Source of the DNA: Sphingobium boeckii
GTDB taxonomy: Bacteria > Pseudomonadota > Alphaproteobacteria > Sphingomonadales > Sphingomonadaceae
Assembly: GCF_014199215.1 (NCBI RefSeq)
Contig: NZ_JACIJC010000006.1
Location: 62,001-126,000, forward strand
DNA length: 64,000 bases
Reading direction: 5' to 3'
Shown: piece after piece, positions 1-7,864 of the stretch
Position numbering within the stretch: the first letter of the stretch is position 1
Layout of the letters: each line of letters opens with the position of its first letter
Notes under the pieces: model-generated
Database searches by the model: none
What the model was told of the DNA's origin: nothing
The model's input: the letters and a program-made list of their open reading frames with translations, nothing else
Program-made: the position numbers and the translations under genes

Positions 1-227
1 CCGATCCGCTGGCGAACTTCATCAATCGCAATCCCACGGTGGTGATGCTGGCGCTGGGTTTCCTGCTGATGATCGGTGCGGTGCTGATAGGGGACGGTTT
101 CGGCGTGCATGTGCCCAAGGGCTATATCTATGCGGCCATGGCTTTTTCTGCGCTGGTGGAGACGCTCAACATCTTCTCCCGCCGCGCGCAGGCGAAGAAG
201 GCAGCGGCCAGCAACAGGGGAGATTGA
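1..227 (+). CDS. TerC family integral membrane protein (C-terminal part)
   Basis: The open frame enters from the left edge (first full codon at base 3) and gives the last 74 residues of a membrane protein. One hydrophobic helix around [20 protein letters not shown] is followed by the stretch [18 protein letters not shown], which is typical of the C-terminus of TerC/YkoY family proteins (COG0861). The end is a short basic tail. TerC proteins are inner-membrane proteins linked to metal-ion export or metalation of secreted enzymes; the substrate here cannot be told. The start lies outside the window, and the in-frame ATG at 39 is internal. Confidence 0.85.
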   Translation, partial: DPLANFINRNPTVVMLALGFLLMIGAVLIGDGFGVHVPKGYIYAAMAFSALVETLNIFSRRAQAKKAAASNRGD

Positions 228-258
228 GCGGCGGGCCTTTAGCGCGTAAGGCCCGTGC

Positions 259-876
259 ATGACCGTATATTTCCATGAAGAAGATTTGCCCGCGGATGTC
301 CTCGCGCCGGGTGCCGTTGCCATCGATACCGAGACGATGGGGCTCATCACCCCGCGGGACCGGCTCTGCCTGGTGCAGATATCGGACGGGCAAGGGGATG
401 AGCATCTGGTGCGCTTCGGGCCGCAGAGCGATTATGCCGCGCCCCATCTGCGCGCCGTGCTGGCCGACCCATCACGGCTGAAGCTCTATCATTTCGGGCG
501 GTTCGATATTGCCGCGCTCAAACATTATATGGGCGTGCTGACCGAGCCGGTCTATTGCACCAAGATCGCCTCGCGCCTGATCCGCACGTATACGGACCGG
601 CACGGCCTGAAGGAACTGGTCAAGGAAATCCTCCAGACCGATATTTCCAAGCAACAGCAAAGCTCCGATTGGGGCGGCGCTGAATTGAGTGAGGCACAGC
701 GCGAATATGCCGCATCGGACGTGCGCTATCTCCATCGGCTGAAGGCCGAGCTGGACGTGCGGCTGGCCCGCGAAGGCCGGGCCGAAATCGCCCAGGCCTG
801 TTTCGATTTTCTCCCCCACCGCGCGCTGCTCGATCTGCAGGGCTGGCCGGAGGTGGATATCTTCGCCCATGCCTGA
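259..876 (+). CDS. rnd: Ribonuclease D family 3'-5' exonuclease
   Basis: A 205-residue DEDD exonuclease. Motif Exo I is AIDTETMGL with D23 and E25, Exo II holds D83 in YHFGRFDIAAL, and Exo III is YAASD with Y150 and D154, so this is the DEDDy subclass. It is much shorter than E. coli RNase D because the C-terminal HRDC domains are missing; such short forms are common in alphaproteobacteria. It probably trims 3' ends of tRNA and other small RNAs in the cytoplasm. Its last 8 bases overlap the start of lptC, so the two are likely co-transcribed. The ATG at 259 fits the family N-terminus. Confidence 0.9.
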   Translation: MTVYFHEEDLPADVLAPGAVAIDTETMGLITPRDRLCLVQISDGQGDEHLVRFGPQSDYAAPHLRAVLADPSRLKLYHFGRFDIAALKHYMGVLTEPVYCTKIASRLIRTYTDRHGLKELVKEILQTDISKQQQSSDWGGAELSEAQREYAASDVRYLHRLKAELDVRLAREGRAEIAQACFDFLPHRALLDLQGWPEVDIFAHA

Positions 877-1504
877 GATTGCCGTTCCCGTCCGCAGCCA
901 CAGGCAGGTGTGGGCGGCGCCCGGCAGTTCGCATGACCGGCTGGTGGGGTTTCTCGGCTGGCTGCTGCCCAGCGCGATCGGCGTGCTGGTGGCATTCCTT
1001 GCGATCGCCCCGCTCACCAAGGGCAATGAAGTGAGCTTCGTGCTGGACAAGAATAAGGTGGAAGTCGCCAAGGAACGGATGCGGGTCACCAAGGCGGTGT
1101 ATCGCGGCGCGGATGGCAAGGGGCAGCCCTTCACCCTCAATGCAGGATCGGCGGTGCAGAAAAGCTCCAACGATCCGATCGTCAATCTGTTCGATCTGGT
1201 CGCTTCGATCACATTGCCCGATGGCCCCGCCGTGCTCACGGCGGGACGCGGGCGCTATGACATGGATCAGGAGAATGTCGCGGTTGACGGTCCGATGCTG
1301 TTCACCGCCGCAGACGGCTACCGGCTCGAGACGAGCGACGTGGGCGTGGATCTGAAAAGCCGGCAGGTGACGGGCACGGGCGCGGTGAATGGCAAGATGC
1401 CGCTCGGCACGTTCAGCGCGAATACGATGCGTGCCGATCTCGGCGCGCGGACGGTGATACTCGATGGGCGCGCACGGCTCCGGATCGTGCAGGGGGCGAA
1501 ATAG
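869..1504 (+). CDS. lptC: LPS export ABC transporter periplasmic protein LptC
   Basis: A 211-residue protein with a cytoplasmic N-terminal stretch, one membrane segment near residues 28-48 (WLLPSAIGVLVAFLAIAPL) and a periplasmic beta-rich domain typical of LptC/YrbK. LptC links the LptBFG ABC transporter to LptA and passes lipopolysaccharide across the periplasm. It overlaps rnd by 8 bases and is one base ahead of lptA, so rnd-lptC-lptA look like one transcript. The identification rests on domain pattern and position before lptA, because sequence conservation in this family is low. Confidence 0.85.
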   Translation: MPEIAVPVRSHRQVWAAPGSSHDRLVGFLGWLLPSAIGVLVAFLAIAPLTKGNEVSFVLDKNKVEVAKERMRVTKAVYRGADGKGQPFTLNAGSAVQKSSNDPIVNLFDLVASITLPDGPAVLTAGRGRYDMDQENVAVDGPMLFTAADGYRLETSDVGVDLKSRQVTGTGAVNGKMPLGTFSANTMRADLGARTVILDGRARLRIVQGAK

Positions 1505-1505
1505 G

Positions 1506-2060
1506 ATGAAGACGATGCGGATAGCGATGCTGGCAGGATTGGGCGCTTCGATCGGGGCGGTGGCGCTGTTGGGCGTGCCCGCGATCGGCCAGTCGGTCGG
1601 CAATCATAATTCCAACGCGCCGGTGGATGTGGCGGCGGATCGCATCGAGGTTCAGGACCGCAGCGATCGCGCGGTCTTTTCGGGCAATGTTCAGGTGCGC
1701 CAGGCGAATCTCGCGCTGGACGCCGCCCGCGTGACCGTCGCTTACGCCAATGGCGGCGGCGGGCTGGATATCCAGCGGCTCGATGCTTCGGGCGGTGTGG
1801 TGGTGCGCAGGCCGGGCGAAACCGCGCGGGGCAGCGTCGCGATCTATGACGTCAACCGGCGGCTGATCACGATGGTCGGCGGCGTCGCGCTTCAGCAGGG
1901 CAGCAACACCATCAATGGCGGCCGGCTCGTGATCGATCTGGCCAGCGGCCGCAGCGTGATCGACGGCAGCACGGTGGGTGGCGGCGGTGCGGTGACGGGC
2001 ACCAGCGGCGGCCGCGTCACCGGCCGGTTCACCGTGCCCGAACGCAAGACGGGCAATTGA
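1506..2060 (+). CDS. lptA: LPS transport periplasmic protein LptA (OstA-like)
   Basis: A 184-residue exported protein. The start chosen is the ATG at 1506, one base after the lptC stop, because it gives a clean signal peptide (MKTMRIAMLAGLGASIGAVA...GQS). The mature part has the OstA/LptA jellyroll signature: APVDVAADRIEVQDRSDRAV, then SGNVQVRQ, then repeated glycine-rich beta strands. LptA forms the periplasmic bridge carrying LPS from LptC to LptD. lptB, which often follows lptA, is not next: the following gene is a convergent small membrane-protein gene only 3 bases away. Confidence 0.88.
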   Translation: MKTMRIAMLAGLGASIGAVALLGVPAIGQSVGNHNSNAPVDVAADRIEVQDRSDRAVFSGNVQVRQANLALDAARVTVAYANGGGGLDIQRLDASGGVVVRRPGETARGSVAIYDVNRRLITMVGGVALQQGSNTINGGRLVIDLASGRSVIDGSTVGGGGAVTGTSGGRVTGRFTVPERKTGN

Positions 2061-2063
2061 GGA

Positions 2064-2285
2064 TCAGATAATCCCGCCGCCGATCGAAAGGCGGATGATC
2101 CCGATCACGATCACCACGATGCACAGATTGCGCCCCGTGTTGCGGCTGGACATCGCACCGAGCGCGAGACCGACCAGAGCGATCGGGATGACGATCCAAT
2201 TGGCCCAGCCGAGCAGGGGAATGAAGGCGGGTATCGCCAGCAGCAATGCGACCAGGCCGATCAGGATCGAGGCGATATTGAGCAT
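2064..2285 (-). CDS. Small two-helix membrane protein, function unknown
   Basis: A 73-residue hydrophobic protein beginning MLNIASILIGLVALLLAIPA. It has two to three membrane segments with a short polar turn (MSSRNTGRN) before the last one. The ATG at 2285 is preceded by AAGGAG about ten bases upstream, which favours it over upstream in-frame starts. No family was recognised with certainty, though small proteins of this shape are frequent in sphingomonads. It is convergent with lptA, with 3 bases between the two stops. Confidence 0.6.
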   Translation of the reverse strand: MLNIASILIGLVALLLAIPAFIPLLGWANWIVIPIALVGLALGAMSSRNTGRNLCIVVIVIGIIRLSIGGGII

Positions 2286-2421
2286 CAGACATTCACTCCT
2301 TGTGGGACGGTCCGCGGCGGGAACCGGCGGATGATGCAAAGGTCACCCGCGATCGGACGTGATTGAAATCCACGCCCTTTCCGCCGCGTGGTCAACAGGC
2401 GGGCCGGCGCGGAGTTCCGCC

Positions 2422-3072
2422 TCAGCGGGTCAAGGCGCGCACAAAGCCGATCAACCCGGTCTGGCGGCTGCGCTTGAGCCGCTCCGCGCCCAGGATGGTT
2501 TTCACCTTCTCGAAACAGCTTTGCGCATCATCGTTCACCAGCACATAATCATAGCCGTCCCAATGCGCGATTTCCGCGGCCGCCCGGTCCATCCGCGCCG
2601 CGATCACCTCTTCCGAATCGGTGTTGCGACCGCGCAGGCGGCGCTCCAGCTCTTCCAGCGAGGGCGGGAAGATGAAGACCCGCGCCACGTCTCCGCCCGC
2701 AATCTGGTGAAGCTGCTGCGCGCCCTGCCAGTCGATATCGAACAACACGTCGCGGCCTTCGCTCAGCATCTTGTCCACCGGAGCGTGCGGCGTGCCATAG
2801 CGATGGCCAAACACATGCGCCCATTCCAGAAATTCGTGGTTCGCCGCCATTTCCTTGAAGGTGGGCAGATCGACGAAATGATAATCCACCCCGTCCACCT
2901 CGCCCGGCCGCATCGGCCGCGTGGTCGCGGACACGGACATGGACAGGCTGGGATCGGCGGCGAGCAGCTTGCGCGCGATGGTCGATTTGCCTGCGCCAGA
3001 GGGCGAGGAAAGAATGAAAAGAACCCCGCGGCGCTTGAAGCCATGCGGGTCGGGCTGGATCGTATCGGGCAT
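2422..3072 (-). CDS. gmk: Guanylate kinase
   Basis: A 216-residue enzyme that makes GDP from GMP and ATP. The P-loop is SSPSGAGKST around residues 22-31 (K29). GMP-binding and lid features follow, including SVSATTRPMRPGEVDGVDYH, which is diagnostic for guanylate kinases. The length is normal for the family. The ATG at 3072 gives the expected short N-terminal extension before GVLFILSSPSG. It is transcribed alone, divergent from the DUF2585 gene. Confidence 0.96.
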   Translation of the reverse strand: MPDTIQPDPHGFKRRGVLFILSSPSGAGKSTIARKLLAADPSLSMSVSATTRPMRPGEVDGVDYHFVDLPTFKEMAANHEFLEWAHVFGHRYGTPHAPVDKMLSEGRDVLFDIDWQGAQQLHQIAGGDVARVFIFPPSLEELERRLRGRNTDSEEVIAARMDRAAAEIAHWDGYDYVLVNDDAQSCFEKVKTILGAERLKRSRQTGLIGFVRALTR

Positions 3073-3129
3073 GGCCGCTAGTGACGTGGCAAGCGCGCGC
3101 CGTCAATCTTGGCGTGCGGGGGCAGGGGG

Positions 3130-3714
3130 ATGGACATGGCGACGAAACCTTCGATCGGCGATATCGGCGCGCGGCACTGGGCGGTGGTCGCTGCGATCCT
3201 CATCGGCATGGCCATGTTCCTCCTGTGGATGGGGCGTAACCCGATCTGCACCTGCGGCACTGTCGAATTGTGGCACGCCGCGCTCGATTCGGGAAACAGC
3301 CAGCATATCGCGGACTGGTATACGCCGAGCCATATCATCCACGGTTTTCTCTTTTATGGGGCCGGCTGGCTGCTGCTGCGCCGGCGTCCGCCCGGCGAAC
3401 GCCTGATCCTGGCGGTTTCGATCGAGGCGGCGTGGGAGATGCTGGAAAATTCGCCGATCATCATCAACCGCTATCGCGATGCGACGATCGCGCTGGGCTA
3501 TACTGGGGACAGCATCATCAATTCCGTGGCGGACGTCGCGTGGATGGCGCTGGGCTTCGCCTTCGCCCGGCGCGTTCCCGTGTGGGTTACCGTCGCGGTG
3601 GCGATCGGGTTCGAACTGTTGGCGCTCGCGGTGATTCGCGACAATCTGACGCTGAACGTGCTGATGCTGGCCTGGCCGATCGAGGCTATCAAGCTGTGGC
3701 AAAGCGGCGGCTGA
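3130..3714 (+). CDS. DUF2585 (UPF0314) integral membrane protein
   Basis: A 194-residue inner-membrane protein of the alphaproteobacterial DUF2585/UPF0314 family. Seen directly are a membrane segment near residues 15-35, the family stretch [14 protein letters not shown], the stretch [15 protein letters not shown], a second block [19 protein letters not shown], and a closing [20 protein letters not shown]. The function is unknown. The start is either the ATG at 3130 or the ATG at 3136; the G-rich run just upstream suits 3136 slightly better, and the TTG at 3109 is less likely. Confidence 0.85.
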   Translation: MDMATKPSIGDIGARHWAVVAAILIGMAMFLLWMGRNPICTCGTVELWHAALDSGNSQHIADWYTPSHIIHGFLFYGAGWLLLRRRPPGERLILAVSIEAAWEMLENSPIIINRYRDATIALGYTGDSIINSVADVAWMALGFAFARRVPVWVTVAVAIGFELLALAVIRDNLTLNVLMLAWPIEAIKLWQSGG

Positions 3715-3723
3715 ACCGCGACC

Positions 3724-4218
3724 TCAGGACTTGCGCAGCCCGGCCACCACGTCGCGCTCACTCTCGGGAATCAGCCCTTCCAGCACCTGCCAGAAACCGG
3801 CGACCGATCCCTGACCCGCCTGCGCATAAGCCGCGGAAACCTTTTCGCGCAGGGATTCGAACAGCCGCGCTTCCAGGGCGCTGCCTTCCGCGGTCAGCCG
3901 CAACAGCCTTTGCCGCCGGTCGCTCGTGCCCGTGCGTTGCTCCACCAGCGCGCGGCCGGCAAGATCATTGAGCACGCGACCAAGCGACTGCTTGGTGATC
4001 GCCAGTAGCCGGAGCAATTCGCTCACCGTGAGATCGGGCTGGCGCGCGATGAAATACAGGGCGCGGTGATGCGCGCGGCCAAGCCCCTGCACCGAAAGCT
4101 CGTCGTCGATCGCGCGGGTCATGTGGCTATAGCCGAAATAGAGCAGCTCCACGCCGCGGCGGATTTCGGGTTCGCGCAGGAAAAGCGGCGACGCGCTGCT
4201 GGACGTTGGGACAGCCAT
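3724..4218 (-). CDS. MarR-family transcriptional regulator, PetP-like
   Basis: A 164-residue winged-helix regulator. The block LGRAHHRALYFIARQPDLTV, the recognition-helix region LLAITKQSLGRVLNDL and the wing sequence TGTSDRRQRLLRLT match the PetP type of MarR proteins from alphaproteobacteria. Ligand and targets are unknown. It diverges from ilvE with 59 bases between the starts, so it may control itself and ilvE; that is inference from position. The ATG at 4218 was chosen over a GTG at 4260 because it leaves room for promoters and starts near the conserved FLREPEIRRG block. Confidence 0.85.
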   Translation of the reverse strand: MAVPTSSSASPLFLREPEIRRGVELLYFGYSHMTRAIDDELSVQGLGRAHHRALYFIARQPDLTVSELLRLLAITKQSLGRVLNDLAGRALVEQRTGTSDRRQRLLRLTAEGSALEARLFESLREKVSAAYAQAGQGSVAGFWQVLEGLIPESERDVVAGLRKS

Positions 4219-4219
4219 A

Positions 4220-4255
4220 TTGACGTATCTAGCCTTGCGTCCTAGTCCAGCGCAA
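4220..4255. promoter_or_regulatory. Overlapping divergent promoter candidates between the MarR gene and ilvE
   Basis: Toward ilvE: TTGACG (4220-4225), a 17-base spacer, then a weak -10 TAGTCC (4243-4248). Toward the MarR gene: TTGCGC (bases 4255-4250), an 18-base spacer, then TAGATA (4231-4226). The two overlap almost completely in a 59-base gap, which would let one bound repressor affect both directions. These are matches by eye only. Confidence 0.35.
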
Positions 4256-4277
4256 CCCACAGAAAGAGGGACATAGC

Positions 4278-5375
4278 ATGTCTTCCGGCGCCCTGCCCGT
4301 TTTTACATTCGAACCCAATACCGCGCCCGTCGCTGCTGAAGAGCGCGCGCAGCGGCTGATCGGTCCGGCCTTCGGCCGCGTGTTCACCGATCATATGGCG
4401 GTGATCCGCTATAGCGAAGACAAGGGCTGGCACGATGCGCGGATCACCGCACGCGGTTCGGTGCAGATGGATCCCGCCTCTTCCGTGCTGCATTATGCGC
4501 AGGAGATTTTCGAAGGCCTGAAGGCCTATAGCCGGCCCGATGGCGGCGCGGCACTGTTTCGCCCGGATGCCAACGCGCGGCGCTTCAATGCGTCTGCACG
4601 CCGCATGGCAATGCCGGAATTGCCCGAAGCGCTTTTCCTGGAATCGATCCGCGCTTTGGTGCGCACCGACGCCGCCTGGATCCCGCAGGATGAGGATGGC
4701 GCGCTCTATCTTCGCCCCTTCATGTTCGCGAGCGAAGTGTTCCTCGGCGTGAAGCCCTCGGCCGAATATCTCTACATGGTGATCGCATCCTCGGTCGGCG
4801 CCTATTTCAAGGGCGGTGCGCCCAGCGTGTCGCTGTGGGTGACGCGCGAATATACCCGCGCCGCGCCGGGCGGCACCGGAGCCGCCAAATGCGGCGGCAA
4901 TTACGCCACCAGCCTGATTGCGCAGGCGGAAGCGATCCGCAACGGCTGCGATCAGGTGGTGTTCCTTGATGCGGTGGAGCGTCGCTATGTCGAGGAATTG
5001 GGCGGCATGAACATCTTCTTCGTGTTCGAAGATGGGTCTATGCTCACCCCGCCGCTCACCGGCACGATCCTGCCCGGCATCACCCGCGATTCGATCCTGA
5101 CGCTCGCGCGCGATCTGGGGATCACTGTGCGCGAGGAACTCTATTCGCTCGAACAGTGGCGCGCCGATGCGGAAAGCGGCAGGCTCACCGAGGCTTTCGC
5201 CTGCGGCACGGCCGCGGTGGTCACCCCGATCGGCAGCGTGAAGAGCGCCGAGGGCGGCTTCACGATCGGCGGCCAGTCCGCCGGGCCGCTCACGCAGCGG
5301 ATCCGTTCATCGCTGGTCGATATCCAGCGCGGCAAGGCGGCGGATCCCTATGGCTGGATTCAACAGATACTGTGA
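4278..5375 (+). CDS. ilvE: Branched-chain amino acid aminotransferase
   Basis: A 365-residue fold-type IV PLP enzyme that interconverts leucine, isoleucine and valine with their 2-oxo acids. The PLP-binding lysine is K204 in the motif KCGGNYATSL. Other family blocks are MDPASSVLHYAQEIFEGLKA near the N-terminus, ELGGMNIFFVFEDG, and the C-terminal GTAAVVTPIGSV. The length fits the long form of BCAT (about 355-370 residues). The ATG at 4278 follows AAAGAGGG at good spacing. It is divergent from a PetP-like MarR gene and followed by a GC-rich hairpin that probably ends the transcript. Confidence 0.95.
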   Translation: MSSGALPVFTFEPNTAPVAAEERAQRLIGPAFGRVFTDHMAVIRYSEDKGWHDARITARGSVQMDPASSVLHYAQEIFEGLKAYSRPDGGAALFRPDANARRFNASARRMAMPELPEALFLESIRALVRTDAAWIPQDEDGALYLRPFMFASEVFLGVKPSAEYLYMVIASSVGAYFKGGAPSVSLWVTREYTRAAPGGTGAAKCGGNYATSLIAQAEAIRNGCDQVVFLDAVERRYVEELGGMNIFFVFEDGSMLTPPLTGTILPGITRDSILTLARDLGITVREELYSLEQWRADAESGRLTEAFACGTAAVVTPIGSVKSAEGGFTIGGQSAGPLTQRIRSSLVDIQRGKAADPYGWIQQIL

Positions 5376-5381
5376 AAAAGC

Positions 5382-5416
5382 GGGGATGGCACCGGTTCGT
5401 CGCCATCCCCCCTTTC
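5382..5416 (+). terminator. Probable terminator after ilvE
   Basis: A perfect 9-base stem, GGGGATGGC (5382-5390) pairing with GCCATCCCC (5402-5410), with an 11-base loop, lies 6 bases after the ilvE stop. The downstream tract is CCTTTCC rather than a run of T, so the strength is uncertain. Confidence 0.55.
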
Positions 5417-5458
5417 CACCGGCGTTTGCCCCGCTATAAGGCGCGGCGCGCATCCTGC

Positions 5459-5533
5459 TGGGGCGTCGCCAAGCGGTAAGGCAGCGGCTTTTGATGCCGC
5501 CATGCGCAGGTTCGAATCCTGCCGCCCCAGCCA
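5459..5533 (+). tRNA. tRNA-Gln (anticodon TTG)
   Basis: The cloverleaf can be folded by hand. The acceptor arm TGGGGCG (5459-5465) pairs with CGCCCCA (5523-5529). The anticodon stem GCGGC/GCCGC encloses the loop TTTTGAT with anticodon TTG, reading CAA. The T arm is GCAGG-TTCGAAT-CCTGC. The discriminator G and an encoded CCA end the gene at 5533. A TATAAG box at 5435-5440 lies 18 bases upstream and may be its -10 element. The gene marks the left edge of the lower-GC restriction-modification insert. Confidence 0.95.
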
Positions 5534-5726
5534 GTCAGTTAAACGCTTATAAATCAAAGTTATATCTCCTGTCTGTCATTGTGTGAATCTGTTCCCTAAA
5601 ACGGGAATTGGCGGGAGCGAGCCATTTCAATTGCTAATCACGACCCGCTTTGTAACCAGTCAGTTGACGGCGTTTTGTCATTATCTTAAGAGAAGAACAT
5701 AAGAGGAACGAAAGGGCTAACTATCG

Positions 5727-6887
5727 ATGCCGCAGTTCTACGAGTTCTTTGCTGGCGGCGGGATGGCGCAAGCTGGTCTCGGCCATCATTGGGCGTGCCG
5801 ATTCGCCAATGACTTCGATGAGATGAAGGCCGCGACTTATTGCGCCAACTGGGGCGGCGAACATATGGTCTGCGGGGACGTGAACGATATTAAGCCGGGA
5901 GATGTGCCGGAATTGGCGGATCTCGCCTGGGCATCGTTCCCTTGCCAAGACCTGTCGTTGGCAGGAAATTATGCGGGGATTGGCGCGGCTGATTCAGGTA
6001 GTCAAACACGCTCAGGTGCTTTTTGGGCGTTTTGGAAGCTGATGCTCGGCCTAAAAGCCGATGGCCGCGCGCCCAATATGATTGTGTTGGAGAACGTGTC
6101 CGGCGTCCTCACAGCCAATAAAGGACGCGACTTCGCCGCTATTGGGGATTGCATCGCGCGCGCCGGATACAGATTCGGTGCCGTGCTGATCGATGCCATA
6201 CACTTCGTGCCTCACTCCCGCCCGAGGGTATTTATCGTCGCGATCAGGGCCGATCTTACGATCCCCGACGACATCCTTACGGCGTCTCCGATCTTGCCTT
6301 GGCACCCCGGCCCACTCGTGGCGGCGTTTGGAGGCATGACCGACAGTGCGAAAGATGCTTGGCTGTGGCTGAATCTCCCTACGCCTGACATTCAACGGAG
6401 AAGGAAGCTAGAGTCCATCATTGATGATAATCCAGAGGGACTTCGGTGGCATACATCTTCAGAGACGGATCGTCTTATTTCGATGATGAGTGAGCGGAAT
6501 CTCGGCAAGCTCGAAAGGATGAAGAGCCGCGGCCAAAGGACGATTGGCACAATTTACAAGCGAACCCGCCAGGGTCAGCAGCGGGCAGAGCTTCGGGATG
6601 ACGGCATCTCCGGATGTCTGCGCACTCCCGCAGGAGGTTCGTCACGGCAACTTATCCTCGTGGTCGATGGCGAACGGGTCCGTTCCCGGCTGCTCGCGCC
6701 CAGAGAGGCTGCGCGGCTTATGGGGTTGCCAGATCAATATAAACTGCCGAGCAATTATAATCACGCTTACCACGTCGCGGGAGACGGGGTTGCCGTTCCT
6801 GTCGTGCGGCATCTGGCTGCATTCATCTTGGAGCCGGTGCTGCAGATGCAGGCCATCACTCGTCAATACGCCGTTGCGGCGGAATAG
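5727..6887 (+). CDS. DNA (cytosine-5) methyltransferase, M.Eco29kI-like
   Basis: A 386-residue C5 methyltransferase with all core motifs in order. Motif I is FAGGGMAQAGL (8-18, AdoMet binding). Motif IV is FPCQDLSLAG with catalytic C73. Motif VI is ENV, motif VIII is RPRVFIVAIR, motif IX is REAARLMGLP, and motif X is near GDGVAVPVVRHLA at the end. The target-recognition region lies between VIII and IX. Size and the neighbouring Eco29kI-type GIY-YIG frame suggest an Eco29kI-like system, whose known site is CCGCGG; the site used here is inference. The gene looks intact, and the nuclease frame begins three bases after its stop. Confidence 0.92.
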   Translation: MPQFYEFFAGGGMAQAGLGHHWACRFANDFDEMKAATYCANWGGEHMVCGDVNDIKPGDVPELADLAWASFPCQDLSLAGNYAGIGAADSGSQTRSGAFWAFWKLMLGLKADGRAPNMIVLENVSGVLTANKGRDFAAIGDCIARAGYRFGAVLIDAIHFVPHSRPRVFIVAIRADLTIPDDILTASPILPWHPGPLVAAFGGMTDSAKDAWLWLNLPTPDIQRRRKLESIIDDNPEGLRWHTSSETDRLISMMSERNLGKLERMKSRGQRTIGTIYKRTRQGQQRAELRDDGISGCLRTPAGGSSRQLILVVDGERVRSRLLAPREAARLMGLPDQYKLPSNYNHAYHVAGDGVAVPVVRHLAAFILEPVLQMQAITRQYAVAAE

Positions 6888-6890
6888 ACG

Positions 6891-7733
6891 GTGAATGAAT
6901 CCGATGATGGGCAAAGCGATATGCTTGCTGCTCTATCGCTTGGAGTGGCCTCGGCTGAAATGCTACTCGATACCCGCGACCCACCTTTTGACACTACAGA
7001 ACTTCGTCGTGGTCTGAAGGCATTCTTCGCGCGGCCCCTGTCTGAGTGACCTGAGCTCTTTCCCGATCCACCTTTAACGGACGGTAAAAAGCCGGCGGTT
7101 GCATCCTTAGGCTCGGTCAAGTGGGGCGTTTACGCGTTCGTAGATTATGACGGAGAGCCAATCTATGTCGGTCAAACTCGCGAGAGTCTGTCGGGTCGCG
7201 TGGGAAGGCATCTGACTAATCAGCGTACTGACGCGGTCGCGATGTCGGTTCTTGATCCTTATGAAGTGAAACAGATCAGGGTTTGGCCGCTTCTCCAATA
7301 CCAGAAGATCATAAAGAAGGATGACCCTCAAGGCTGGGAGGATGCCGTGGTGCATCTCAATAGTCTCGAGCGCCATGTATTTGAGATACTGGTGGAAAAA
7401 AGCCGGTTCAACGCTATCCTCAATGAGAAGAACCCCCCGCCGGCCCAGCCGTGCGAGGTGCCGCCAGTGATCGATCAACCTCCAATTATCACCGGCGAAG
7501 TCGCGAGGCTCCGATCTCATCCAGACACCCGGATTGCGCGGCGTGCTATGGTGATATCGAGGTTGGCGCAGGTCATTGCAGAGCGAGAACTTCGCACTCC
7601 GGGCTTGCGTCGGACGCTTGCTACTCAGGCGGTCCGCCTTCAATGGCTCGCAGCCGAGCGCTTTAAGGCACTGGGCGGTGAGCGTCTCGTCGAAACGCGC
7701 GCAAAGAATGAGGGTGACGACGCGAGCGCTTAG
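6891..7733 (+). pseudogene. Eco29kI-like GIY-YIG restriction endonuclease, broken by an in-frame TGA
   Basis: One continuous reading frame runs from the GTG at 6891 to 7733 except for a single TGA at 7047-7049 (codon 53). After the TGA come the GIY-YIG hallmarks: GVYAF with Y81, YVGQT with Y92, and R103-V-G-R-H107, then SLERHVFE and FNAILN. The spacing of Y, Y, R and H resembles the catalytic set recalled for Eco29kI. No ATG, GTG or TTG occurs in frame between the TGA and codon 104 (GTG at 7200), which is already past most of the active site, so a shorter active protein from a normal start is not possible. Either the gene is dead, the stop is read through, or the base is a sequencing error. 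Confidence 0.75.
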
Positions 7734-7864
7734 CGTCGGCAGCATCGTGCGCTTTAGCCTACTTCCGCTGCCGCTTCAGGATATGAACCGGCGCGAGTAT
7801 TTTTGGTCGGTTTGCGGCGTTTGACTCTGGAATCGGCGGGCGTGGTGGTTCATGATGCGGCGGC

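Larger units (their letters stand above)
5534..7864. other. Lower-GC restriction-modification insert next to tRNA-Gln
   Basis: From just after tRNA-Gln to about 7860 the base composition is visibly more AT-rich and codon choice less GC-biased than in flanking genes. The segment contains a 193-base AT-rich leader, a complete C5 methyltransferase gene and a broken GIY-YIG nuclease frame. Acquisition by horizontal transfer next to a tRNA gene is the likely origin. No integrase is present and no copy of the tRNA 3' end is found at the right side, so how it moved is unknown. The 5534-5726 gap holds a repeat of CCAGTCAGTT (5531-5540 and 5656-5665) and a possible -35 TTGACG at 5664; no gene is seen in it. 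Confidence 0.6.

Noticed and set aside
6891-7049. A separate 52-residue peptide, for example a controller protein of the restriction system
   Set aside because: It has no helix-turn-helix pattern, and its frame continues directly through the TGA into the nuclease. It is better explained as the nuclease N-terminus.
7107-7745. A 212-codon open frame on the minus strand opposite the nuclease
   Set aside because: The plus strand carries the GIY-YIG motifs; the antisense frame shows no family and no ribosome-binding site.
5459-7864. A complete mobile island with attachment sites
   Set aside because: No integrase gene and no copy of the tRNA-Gln 3' end at the right side were found, so only a lower-GC insert can be claimed.
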